Positions 39,253 through 47,347 of a stretch of DNA of 64,000 nucleotides are shown piece by piece. Under the pieces are notes generated by a model. It did not search any database, had not been told where the DNA came from, and was given only the letters and a program-made list of their open reading frames with translations. How positions within the stretch are numbered: position 1 is the first letter of the stretch; the number at the start of each line of letters is the position of its first letter. The DNA comes from JACVRW01 sp963751835. GTDB taxonomy: Bacteria > Actinomycetota > Thermoleophilia > Solirubrobacterales > Thermoleophilaceae. Both the position numbers and the translations under genes were made by a program. The stretch spans positions 1 to 64,000 of the forward strand of contig CAVVWD010000030.1 of NCBI GenBank assembly GCA_963751835.1, in the 5' to 3' direction.

Positions 39253-39779
39253 AGCGCCTCGCCACCCGCCTCGAGGGTCCCGTCCTCCTCGAGCCGACCG
39301 TCCACGGCGACGCGCGCGGCTTCTTTCTCGAGACCTTCCGGGCCACCACCCTGGCCGAGCTCGGCCTGCACGACGAGTGGGTTCAGGACAACCACTCGCG
39401 CTCGGCGCGCGGGGTCCTGCGCGGCATGCACTTCCAGCCGGGCATGGCCAAGCTCGTGCGCTGCGCGCGCGGCGCCATCCTCGACGTGCTCGTGGACATC
39501 CGGCCCGGGTCGGCATCGTTCGGGCGCTGGGAGGGGTTCGAGCTCGACGACGAGAACCACCGCCAGCTCTACGCGCCGGACGGCTTCGCTCACGGCTTCT
39601 GCGTGGTGTCGGAGACCGCCGACGTGATCTACAAGTGCTCCGCCTACTACGACCCGGCGGCCGAGTCGGGCTTCCGCTTCGACGACCCCGAGGTGGGCAT
39701 CAAGTGGCCCGAAGGGATCGAGCTCCAGACCTCGGAGCGCGACCGCGAAGCGCCGCTCCTCTCCGAGCTCAAGCTCTGA
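39249..39779 (+). CDS. rfbC: dTDP-4-dehydrorhamnose 3,5-epimerase (RmlC family)
   Basis: Intact, 176 residues; ATGA overlap with the preceding oxidoreductase. Cupin-fold motifs: VHGDARGFFLETF, DNHSRSARGVLRGMHFQPGM (catalytic His in LRGMHFQ), KLVRCARGAILDVLVDIRPG, QLYAPDGFAHGFCVVSETAD (second conserved Ala-His), IYKCSAYYDPAAESGFRFDD. It epimerises the 4-keto-6-deoxy sugar at C3/C5 on the way to dTDP-L-rhamnose. No rfbA, rfbB or rfbD is in the window, so either those genes lie elsewhere or this epimerase works on another 4-keto sugar. The 3' end overlaps the convergent flippase by 11 bp. Confidence 0.88.
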   Translation: MKRLATRLEGPVLLEPTVHGDARGFFLETFRATTLAELGLHDEWVQDNHSRSARGVLRGMHFQPGMAKLVRCARGAILDVLVDIRPGSASFGRWEGFELDDENHRQLYAPDGFAHGFCVVSETADVIYKCSAYYDPAAESGFRFDDPEVGIKWPEGIELQTSERDREAPLLSELKL

Positions 39780-41303
39780 CCAAGCTGCGCACGAGCGCCC
39801 GCTCGTTCGTGGTCAGGACGAGCCCGTAGAACGCCACCCAGTAGGCCAACACCCCGCCGACGGCGGTGCCGAGCACGGCCGGCAGCGTCGAGGGCTCCAG
39901 CCCTAGCCGGATGGCCACGAGCACCGCGGCAAGCGCCGCGCCGAGCGTGTACGCCGGCAGCCAGGCCCAGCGCGCGACCTCGCCGAGCGACACCGCAGAC
40001 GCCGCCAGCCCCACCCGCAGCAGCAGCGGAAAAGCCAGGAAGAACGGGATCGCCGTTCCGAGGGCCGGCCCCTCGATCCCGAGCTCGGGCGTCAGCACGC
40101 AGCGACAGCGCCAGGTTCAGCACGGCAGCCCCCACCATGACCAGGCCGACGTCGCGCGCCCGCCCCGCGCCCACCAGGAAGCCCGGTGTCACGACCAGCC
40201 CGCCGTACAAAAGCCAGTAGGAGACGAGGATCGCGAGCGCCGCGGCGCCCTCGCCGTAGCGGTCGCCCAGCCAGACGTCGAGGATCGGCTCGGCGAGCAC
40301 CATCAGCGTCACGCAGAGCGGCACGAAGAGCGCGAGCGTGTAACGGGTGCCGCGCAGGACGAGCTCACGCAGCCGCCGCGAGTCCCCCGCAGCCACGTAG
40401 CGCGAGGCCGTGGGCACCACCGGCACGGCGAGCGCCCCGCCGAGCGCGTACAGGAGGTTGTGCGCTCGCACCGGGCCCTCGAACTGCCCGACGGCGGTGG
40501 GCGAGCGGTAGGCGCCGAGGATGATCCGGCTGAACGCGTACATCGCCAGGTTCGAGAGCTCGACCACCAGCAGCCAGCCGGCCGTGGGCACGATCTCCAT
40601 CGTCCGCTCGCGGGTGACGGCGGAAGCCTCGAAGCGCACCGGCAGGCCGGACCGGCTCGCCACCACGGCACACAACAAGCCGCTGAACAGCGGGATCGCG
40701 CCGCTGAACGCGATCACCCACGCCAGATCCGCTCCCCCGAAGATCAACCCCAGCATCAGGCCGAGGTGCAGGCTCACGGCCACGATCTCCGTCAGCGCGC
40801 TCCGCACGAACAGGCGCTCCGCGCGCAACGCGTCCAAATTCACAGTCGAAGCGATCCCGAGCCCGGTCACGAGGCCCAGGCCCGCGCCGCCGGCCTGCGC
40901 CTGGCGGCCTAGCTCGCCGGAGAGGATCAGCGCGCCGATCGCCAGGGCAGCGGCCGCGATCAAGACACCCGTGACAAGCCCGACCGCCGCGTACAACACC
41001 GCAGCGGCGCTGAACATCCGCCCTCGCTCGGCCCGGTCGAGGGCCCCCGCCATCGCCCGCACCGCCGAGCTGGCCACGCTGTTGCGCAGCACGAGCAGGT
41101 AGCCGGCCAAGCGAAGCGACGAGCCCGTACGCGCCCAGCTCCGCCACCGACAGCCGGCGCGCCAGCACGGTCACGATCACGAGCAGGACGAGGAGGCCGC
41201 TCGCCTGGGCGATTTGTTGCACGAGCGCTCCGGAGGCAAGCAGACGGGCCTCGCCGGGTCCCGACCCACCCGCCGCCGACGGCGCAACCCCGGCCGAACG
41301 CAC
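39769..41303 (-). CDS. Second Wzx-type polysaccharide flippase (frameshifted)
   Basis: Multi-helix membrane protein. From ATG 41303: ARLLASGALVQQIAQASGLL and VLLVIVTVLARRLSVAELGA, a Wzx-like start with an amphipathic loop. After a break near 41110 it reads AGYLLVLRNSVASSAVRAMA, IGALILSGELGRQAQ, AWVIAFSGAIPLFSGLLCAV, AGWLLVVELSNLAMYAFSRI, GTRYTLALFVPLCVTLMVLA. After another break near 40098 it ends GTAIPFFLAFPLLLRVGLAA. The YAFSRIILGAYRSPTAVGQF segment matches the family. About 510 codons. It is not closely similar to the other flippase at 32.2-33.7 kb, so the region may export two different products. Confidence 0.76.
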
Positions 41304-41333
41304 GGGTTGAATGTACGCTCCCTGGTCGTCGGC

Positions 41334-42158
41334 ATGACCCAGCCCCAGTCACAACCTGGCCTGACGGGGGACTCGCCGAGTCCCGTGCCTCTGCCTCGCA
41401 GTCGCGAGGTGCTCGGCGTGCCCGTTTCGGTGATCGACTACGACGGCGCCATCGAGGTGATGGACGCGCTCGTCGAAAGCCGCGGACGCGGCTACGTCTG
41501 CGCCGCGCCGGTGCATGCGCTGATGGTCGCCCAGGAGGACCCCCAGATGCGCGCGGCGCTGCGCGACTCGACGCTCGTGGTCCCGGACGGGATGCCGATC
41601 GTCTGGGCCTCGAACCTGCTCGGCGAGAGGCTCACCGACCGCGTCTACGGGCCCGAGCTGATGCTCCGCTACAGCGACCGCTGCGTCGAGCGCGGCCACC
41701 GCGTCTGGCTCTACGGCGGCCGCGACCAGGGCTCGCTCGTCCAGCTCGCCCTCACGATGCGCCGCCGCCATCCGGGCATCAAGATCGTCGGCGGCTACTC
41801 GCCTCCCTTCCGGCAGCTGACGAACGAGGAGGAGGACGCGCTCGTCGAGCAGATCAACGACGCCCAGCCGGACGTGCTCTGGGTGGGGATCGGGGTTCCG
41901 AAGCAGGAGAAGTGGATGGCGCGCATGCGCGACCGCCTCGACGTGCCCGTGATGTGCGGCGTCGGCGCCGCCTTCGACTTCCACGCCGGCCGCATCTCGA
42001 TGGCGCCGGCCTGGATGCAGGACCGCGGGCTCGAGTGGATCTACCGGATCGCGCAGGAGCCGCGCCGGCTGCTGCCGCGCTACCTGTACACGAACCCCCG
42101 CTTCGTGCTCGCCTTCGCCCGCCAGTACCTCGCCCAGAAGCGCTCAGAGCGCGCGTAG
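41334..42158 (+). CDS. WecG/TagA/CpsF-family glycosyltransferase (GT26)
   Basis: Intact, 274 residues from ATG 41334. GT26 marks: VLGVPVSVIDYDGAIEVMDA, YVCAAPVHALMVAQEDPQMR, LVVPDGMPIVWASNLLGERL (the conserved DG followed by PIVW), RVYGPELMLRYSDRC, VWLYGGRDQGSLVQLALTMR and VLWVGIGVPKQEKWMARMRD, followed by GVGAAFDFHAGRISMAPAWM. Enzymes of the family add the second sugar (ManNAc, ManNAcA or glucosyl) to polyprenyl-PP-GlcNAc. The next gene, a UDP-sugar 6-dehydrogenase, could supply a uronic-acid donor. Divergent from the flippase; 30 bases lie between their starts. Confidence 0.87.
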   Translation: MTQPQSQPGLTGDSPSPVPLPRSREVLGVPVSVIDYDGAIEVMDALVESRGRGYVCAAPVHALMVAQEDPQMRAALRDSTLVVPDGMPIVWASNLLGERLTDRVYGPELMLRYSDRCVERGHRVWLYGGRDQGSLVQLALTMRRRHPGIKIVGGYSPPFRQLTNEEEDALVEQINDAQPDVLWVGIGVPKQEKWMARMRDRLDVPVMCGVGAAFDFHAGRISMAPAWMQDRGLEWIYRIAQEPRRLLPRYLYTNPRFVLAFARQYLAQKRSERA

Positions 42159-42169
42159 ACTGCGGCGTC

Positions 42170-43408
42170 ATGGCTTCGCCAAGCGTCGCGGTCGTCGGCC
42201 TCGGCCGGGTGGGCCTGCCGCTCGCCCTCTCGTTCGCCGATCGGGGCCTGGAGGTGATCGGGGTCGAGCGCCAGGACTCGGTGCTCGATCAGGTCGCCGC
42301 CGGCCACATGCCCTTTCACGAGACGGGCACCCAGCAGCTGCTCGAGCGCGTGCTCGCCGAGGGCCGCTTCGACCGCACCAAGGTCGTCCAGGAGGCCGCG
42401 CGCGCGGACCACATCGTGCTCACGCTGCGCACGCCCTCCCACGTGCACATCGAGATCGACATCTCGCAGATCCGCGGGGTGATCGACGACCTGCTGCCGG
42501 TGCTGCGCGAGGGCCACTCGCTGATCCTGCGCTCGACCGTCGCGCCCGGGACCACCGAGTGGGTGGCCGGCTACGTCGAGCAGCGGCGCGGCTTCAGGGT
42601 CGGGGAGGAGCTGTTCGTCTCGCACGTGCCGGAGCGGATCGCCGAGAACCACTTCCTCGAGGAGATCGCCACGCTGCCGTGCATCGTGGGCGGGGTCGGC
42701 GAGGGCTCGGGCGCGCGGGCGGCGGAGCTGTTCGAGGTCTTCGGCACCGAGATCGTGCAGACGACGCCCGTGCAGGCCGAGCTGGCCAAGATCTGGACGA
42801 ACATCCTGCGCTACACGCAGTTCGCCCTCCCCAACCTGCTGATGATGGAGTGCGAGCAGTACGGGGCGAACGTCTTCGACGTGATCGACCTGATCAACCA
42901 CGACTACCCCCGCGGCGGGATCGCTTCGCCGGGGTTGACCGCAGGCGCCTGCCTGCGCAAGGACTTCACCTTCTCCGAGGAGCGCTCGAACGCGCCGGGC
43001 ATGCTGCTCGCGGTGTCGCGCGTGCACGAGACGGTGCCGGTGTTCCTCGTCAAGGGCCTGAAGTCGCGGCTCGGCGGCTCGCTGCGCGACCTCAAGGTCG
43101 CCGTGCTCGGCCTGACCTTCAAGCGCGACTCGGACGACGTTCGCGACTCGCTCTCCTACAAGGTCGTCCGCCTGCTCGAGCGCGAGCTGGCCCACGTGGC
43201 TCGGCACGACCCGCACGTGCCCGACGACTCCGAGCCGCTCGAGGCCGTGCTCGACGGCGCCGACGCCGTGGTCGTTGCCACGAACCACTCGGATTTCGAG
43301 GGTCTGCTGGAGCGGCTGCCCGAGGGGGCGCTGCTCGTGGATCCCTGGAACGCCACCGGCGCGGGGCGCGTCTTCGGCGTGGTGCGCGAGCGGGCCATCG
43401 TCGAATGA
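42170..43408 (+). CDS. UDP-sugar 6-dehydrogenase (UDP-ManNAc/UDP-GlcNAc dehydrogenase-like)
   Basis: Intact, 412 residues from ATG 42170. NAD-binding VAVVGLGRVGLPLALSFADR, HMPFHETGTQQLLERVLAEG, LILRSTVAPGTTEWV, FVSHVPERIAENHFLEEIAT, and a central helix with LAKIWTNILRYTQFALPNLL. Active-site cysteine in SPGLTAGACLRKDFTFS; C-terminal domain VAVLGLTFKRDSDDVRDSLS. The pattern is nearer to WecC/WbpA-type acetamido-sugar dehydrogenases than to UDP-glucose dehydrogenase. Product: a UDP-uronic acid. It starts 11 bases after the GT26 stop and overlaps the next SDR gene by 4 bp (ATGA), so it belongs to a four-gene + strand operon. Confidence 0.85.
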   Translation: MASPSVAVVGLGRVGLPLALSFADRGLEVIGVERQDSVLDQVAAGHMPFHETGTQQLLERVLAEGRFDRTKVVQEAARADHIVLTLRTPSHVHIEIDISQIRGVIDDLLPVLREGHSLILRSTVAPGTTEWVAGYVEQRRGFRVGEELFVSHVPERIAENHFLEEIATLPCIVGGVGEGSGARAAELFEVFGTEIVQTTPVQAELAKIWTNILRYTQFALPNLLMMECEQYGANVFDVIDLINHDYPRGGIASPGLTAGACLRKDFTFSEERSNAPGMLLAVSRVHETVPVFLVKGLKSRLGGSLRDLKVAVLGLTFKRDSDDVRDSLSYKVVRLLERELAHVARHDPHVPDDSEPLEAVLDGADAVVVATNHSDFEGLLERLPEGALLVDPWNATGAGRVFGVVRERAIVE

Positions 43409-44379
43409 GCCGGGTGCTGGTGACGGGCGGGGCCGGGACGATCGGCGCCGCGGTCGTGCGTCGCCTGCTCGGCGACCCGCGCTTCGAGGTGCGCGTGTCC
43501 GACCAGCGCGAGGCGCCCGCCTGGATGCGGGACGCGTGCGAGGTCCACACCGGCAACCTGCTGATGCCCTCCGAGGCGGGCGCCGCGGTGGCGCGCTGCT
43601 CGCACGTGATCCACCTGGCGGCGATCGTGGGCGGGATCGCGAACTTCCACAAACTGCCGCACACGCTGCTCGAGGTGAACAACGGGCTCTACAACGCGGT
43701 GTTTCGAGCGGCGCTCGAGGCGCGCGTGGAGCGGCTCGTCTACGTCTCGTCCTCGATGGTGTTCGAGCGCGCCAGCGAGTTCCCGACGACCGAGGAGCAC
43801 CTGCGCGACTGCCCCGCGCCGCGCTCGGCGTACGGCTTCTCGAAGCTCGCCGGTGAGGTCTACTGCCGCGCCCTCCACGACGAGCACGGTTTGCCGTTCA
43901 CGATCTGCCGCCCCTTCAACGCCTACGGGCCGGGCGAGCTCCCCGACGACGAGCCCGGGATCGCGCACATGGTCCCGGACCTGATCCGCAAGGTGCTGGC
44001 GGGCGAGCGCCCCCTGCCGATCTTCGGCTCCGGCGAGCAGACGCGCACGCTCACGCACGTCGACGACATCGCCGACGGGATCGTCACGGCGATGGCCTCG
44101 CCGGCGGGCGAGAACGAGGACTTCAACGTGTCGGCGTCGGAAGAACGGACGGTTGCCGAGATCGCGCGGCTGATCTGGGAGGCCTGCGGACAGGACCCTG
44201 CAGAGTTCGAGCTCGAGCACCTGCCGAGCTTCGAGGTCGACGTGCAGCGCCGCTGGCCTTCAGTCGAGAAGGCGCGCCGGCTGCTCGGCTGGGAGGCGCG
44301 CGTCGACCTGCGCGAAGGGCTGGCCGGAACGGTCGAGTGGCTGCGCGAGCAGGAGCTCGCCGCGCGCGGACACGGGTGA
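43405..44379 (+). CDS. NAD-dependent epimerase/dehydratase (extended SDR)
   Basis: Intact, 324 residues. Rossmann loop RVLVTGGAGTIGAAVVRRLL, VIHLAAIVGGIANFHKLPHT, LVYVSSSMVFERASEFPTTE, catalytic SAYGFSKLAGEVYCRALHDE (Y-xxx-K), PFTICRPFNAYGPGELPDDE, THVDDIADGIVTAMASPAGE, FNVSASEERTVAEIARLIWE. The IVGGI segment places it near GDP-L-fucose synthase or dTDP-4-dehydro sugar epimerase-like SDR proteins, but the exact substrate is not clear. It is flanked by the UDP-sugar dehydrogenase and another SDR with GTGA/ATGA overlaps on both sides, so it is translated as part of one operon. Confidence 0.83.
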   Translation: MSRVLVTGGAGTIGAAVVRRLLGDPRFEVRVSDQREAPAWMRDACEVHTGNLLMPSEAGAAVARCSHVIHLAAIVGGIANFHKLPHTLLEVNNGLYNAVFRAALEARVERLVYVSSSMVFERASEFPTTEEHLRDCPAPRSAYGFSKLAGEVYCRALHDEHGLPFTICRPFNAYGPGELPDDEPGIAHMVPDLIRKVLAGERPLPIFGSGEQTRTLTHVDDIADGIVTAMASPAGENEDFNVSASEERTVAEIARLIWEACGQDPAEFELEHLPSFEVDVQRRWPSVEKARRLLGWEARVDLREGLAGTVEWLREQELAARGHG

Positions 44380-45264
44380 CGGACTTCGTCACCGGCGGCG
44401 CCGGGTTCGCCGGGCGCCACCTGCTCGAGCTGCTCGGCCCGGAGGCGGTCGCTCCTGACCGCGAGCGGCTGGACCTCCTCGACGCCGAGGCCGTGCGCAA
44501 AGCGGTGGCGGAAGCAGCCCCCGCGCGGGTCTTCCACCTGGCCGCGCTGGCGTCGGTCTCCCACTCCTGGCGCGCGCCGCGCGAGGTGCTCTCCGACAAC
44601 CTCGAGATGACCGTCAACCTACTCGAGGCCGTGCGCCTAGAGGCCCCGGCCGCGGCGGTGGTGCTGGCCGGCTCCGGCGAGGTCTACGGACCGCCCGAGC
44701 GGCTGCCGGTGGACGAGTCGGCCCCGCTGCGGCCCCAGAACCCGTACGCGGTCTCCAAGGCCGCCTGCGACCTGCTCGGCGGCCAGTACGCCGACACGCA
44801 CGGCCTGCGGGTGGTGCGCCTGCGCGCCTTCAACCACGCGGGCCCCGGCCAGTCGGACGAGTACGTGGTGGGGACGCTCACGCGCCAGGTGGCGGAGGCG
44901 GAGGCGGCCGGCGCCGCCGAGGCACTGCTGCGAACCGGCAATCCCGACTCGGCGCGCGACTTCACCGACGTGCGCGACGTGGTGCGAGCGTACGTGGCCG
45001 CCGCGGAGCTCGAGCCCGGCGCGTACAACGTCTGCAGCGGGTCCACGGCAACGGTCCGGGACCTGATCGAGCTGGTCCGCGCCGCCGCGACGATCCCGGT
45101 GCGGCACGAGGTCGATCCGGAGCGAGTGCGCGCCCACGACGTGCCCGAGGTGCGCGGCTCCGCCGAGCGCCTTCGCTCAGCCACCGGCTGGGCGCCGGAG
45201 ATCCCGCTCGAGCAGACGGTCGCGGACGCGCTCGACGCGTGGCGCCGAACAGTTGGCGCGCTAG
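44376..45264 (+). CDS. SDR, GDP-4-dehydro-6-deoxy-D-mannose reductase-like (frame lost at its end)
   Basis: GTG 44376 overlaps the upstream stop. Loop VTGGAGFAGRHLLELLGPEA, HLAALASVSHSWRAPREVLS, VVLAGSGEVYGPPERLPVDE, catalytic LRPQNPYAVSKAACDLLGGQ (YAVSK), LRAFNHAGPGQSDEYVVGTL and DFTDVRDVVRAYVAAAELEP. These marks match Rmd-type reductases, which turn the Gmd product into GDP-D-rhamnose. As written the frame does not stop and runs antisense through the next gene. The protein similarity ends near DALDAWRRTVGA; one extra base near 45250 would bring TAG 45262-45264 into frame. That CTAG also provides the stop of the convergent dehydrogenase. Confidence 0.75.
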
Positions 45265-46258
45265 CGAGCCGCTGCCGCCGCGTCCAGGCTCCGCTGCAGC
45301 TCCTCGAGCACCCGCACCACGCGCACGCCCGACTCGCCGTCCGAGCGCGGCGGTTGCCCGTCGACCACGCGATCGATGAAGTGGCGGCACTCGATTCGCA
45401 GCGGCTCCTCGTTCGAGACCTGCGGCGAGTAGACGTCACCCGAGCGGGCGATGTACTCGCCGTAGTCCTGGTAGGGCTGGTCGAAGCCCTTGTCGTAGAC
45501 GGTCAGCTTCTGCTCGAGCGCCATGTCGTCGAAGGTGGCCATCTTCTTGGAGCCGACCACGGTGAAGCGGCGCTCCTTGTGCGGGTCGAGCCACGACAGG
45601 TGCAGGTGGGCGGCGAGGCCGGAGGGGAAGCGCATGTAGCAGAAGACCACGTCCTCCACCCCGTCCTGCATGTAGCACTCGCCGTGCGCGTGGCACTCGA
45701 CCGGCTCCTCGCCGGCGAGCCGCAGGACCACCGACACGTCGTGCGCCCCGAGCGACCAGAGCGCGTTCTCCTCCGGGCGCAGCTTGCCGAGGTTGAGGCG
45801 GTTGCCGTAGATGTAGTGGACCTGGCCGAGCTCGCCGCCGTCGACGAGCGCCTTCAAGCCTCGAGCCCGGGGTGGTACTCGAGCAGGTGCCCGACCATCA
45901 GCGTGCGGCCGGCGGCGCGGGCGGCCTCGACCACCGCCTCGGCGTCCGTGGCCGACTGCGCGAGCGGCTTCTCGACGAAGCAGTGCTTGCCCGCCTCGAG
46001 CACGCGCAGGGCGAGCTCCGCGTGCGCCGGGACCGGGGTGGCAAGCGCCACCGCGTCGAGCGAGGGATCGGCGAGCAGATCCTCGAACGAGGTCGTGGCC
46101 CTCGCCGACGGGAAGCGCCGGGCCTGGCGTTCGAGCTGCTCCTCGGAGCCGTCGCAGAGCCAGGCGAGCTCGGCGTCCGGCAGCGCATCGAAGTTGCGGG
46201 CCAGGTTCGGGCCCCAGTAGCCGAGCCCGACCACGCCGATCCGCACGGGCGCGCTCAC
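45261..46258 (-). CDS. Gfo/Idh/MocA-family oxidoreductase, UDP-GlcNAcA 3-dehydrogenase-like (one frameshift)
   Basis: GTG 46258 overlaps the aminotransferase stop (GTGA). NAD-binding VRIGVVGLGYWGPNLARNFD, ALATPVPAHAELALRVLEAG, KHCFVEKPLAQSATDAEAVV (the EKP motif) and LMVGHLLEYHPGLEA. One extra base near 45858 then shifts into LKALVDGGELGQVHYIYGNR, LGKLRPEENALWSLGAHDVS and DGVEDVVFCYMRFPSGLAAH. About 330 codons. WlbA/WbpB enzymes of this type oxidise C3 of UDP-GlcNAcA, and the next step is a DegT-type aminotransferase, exactly the gene that precedes it here. The pair therefore probably makes a 3-amino uronic acid. Confidence 0.8.
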
Positions 46259-47334
46259 GCGCGCGCCCGCTCGGCGCACGCGGCCACCACGGCCTCGACC
46301 TGGTCGCCGCGAAGCTCCGGTCCCATCGGCAGCGCCAGGATGGTGGCCGCGAGCTCGTCCGTGACCGACAGCTCGGCACTCGCGTAGCGCTCCATCGCGG
46401 GCTGGCGGTGCACCGGTGTGCGGTAGTAGGCGCGCGCTCCGATCCCCTGCGCCGAGAGCCGCGCCGCCAGGTCGTCGGCATCCGGGGAGAGAGCGACGTA
46501 GAGGTGGTAGGCGTGCTCCGCGCCTTCGGTCGCCGTCGGCAGCGTCACGTGCTCGCCGAGCCCCGCGCGCTCGTAATGGGCGGCCGCCTCGCGGCGCGCG
46601 GCGTTCCAGCCGTCGAGCTCGGGCAGGAGGACTCGGAGCGCGGCCGCCTGGAGCGAATCGAGGCGCGAGTTGTAGCCGACCTCGGTGTGGTGGCGCTTGT
46701 CCTTCGAGCCGTGGAAGCGCAGGACGCGGGCGCGCTCGGCCACCTCGGGGTCGTCGCTGGCGATCGCGCCGCCGTCGCCGAGGCAGGGCAGGTTCTTCGA
46801 GGGGAAGAAGCTGAAGGTGGCGGCGTCTCCGAGGGCGCCGGCCATCGCTCCGCCGAGCGAGGCGCCCGCGGCCTGGGCGGCGTCCTCGAGCACGGGCACC
46901 CCGAGCTCCCGCAGCTCGGGCACCGGCGCCACGTTGCCGAACAAATGCACGGGCACGAGCGCCGCCGTGCGCTCGCCCATCGCGGCGCGTGCCGTGTCCG
47001 CCGTCATGCACCAGGTATCGGGATCGACGTCGCAGAAGACGGGCGTCGCGCCTGCGTTCACGATCGCCTCGGCCGTGGCGTAGAAGGTGAGCGAGGGGCA
47101 GACCACCTCGTCGCCCGGGCGCACGCCGAGCGCGCGCAGCGCGATCGTGAGCGCGTCCGTGCCGTTGGCGACGCCGACCACGTGAGCGACCCCTAGATAG
47201 GCGGCGAACTCCCGCTCGAAGGCCTCCAGCTCGGGGCCGAGGATGTACTGGCCCGAGGCGGCGACCTCGGCCAGGCGCGCGGCGAGCCGGTCCTGGTAGG
47301 GCTCGAGCGAGGTTGCGAAGAGCGGTACTTGCAT
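46255..47334 (-). CDS. DegT/DnrJ/EryC1 PLP-dependent sugar aminotransferase
   Basis: Intact, 359 residues from ATG 47334. VPLFATSLEPYQDRLAARLA, ASGQYILGPELEAFEREFAA, GVANGTDALTIALRALGVRP (PLP phosphate-binding), VVCPSLTFYATAEAIVNAGA, VPVHLFGNVAPVPELRELGV, LEDAAQAAGASLGGAM, and the internal-aldimine lysine in FSFFPSKNLPCLGDGGAIAS. The ARAYYRTPVHRQPAMERYAS segment is typical of WbpE/WlbC-like 3-aminotransferases. It probably transaminates the 3-keto sugar made by the neighbouring dehydrogenase. An N-acetyltransferase to finish a diacetamido uronic acid was not found nearby. Confidence 0.87.
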   Translation of the reverse strand: MQVPLFATSLEPYQDRLAARLAEVAASGQYILGPELEAFEREFAAYLGVAHVVGVANGTDALTIALRALGVRPGDEVVCPSLTFYATAEAIVNAGATPVFCDVDPDTWCMTADTARAAMGERTAALVPVHLFGNVAPVPELRELGVPVLEDAAQAAGASLGGAMAGALGDAATFSFFPSKNLPCLGDGGAIASDDPEVAERARVLRFHGSKDKRHHTEVGYNSRLDSLQAAALRVLLPELDGWNAARREAAAHYERAGLGEHVTLPTATEGAEHAYHLYVALSPDADDLAARLSAQGIGARAYYRTPVHRQPAMERYASAELSVTDELAATILALPMGPELRGDQVEAVVAACAERARA

Positions 47335-47347
47335 GCGGCGGAACAGC

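Noticed and set aside
44337..46220. 627-codon open frame running from the Rmd-like SDR across the next gene
   Set aside because: The second half is antisense to the Gfo/Idh/MocA dehydrogenase; the frame stays open only because of high GC and a lost stop.
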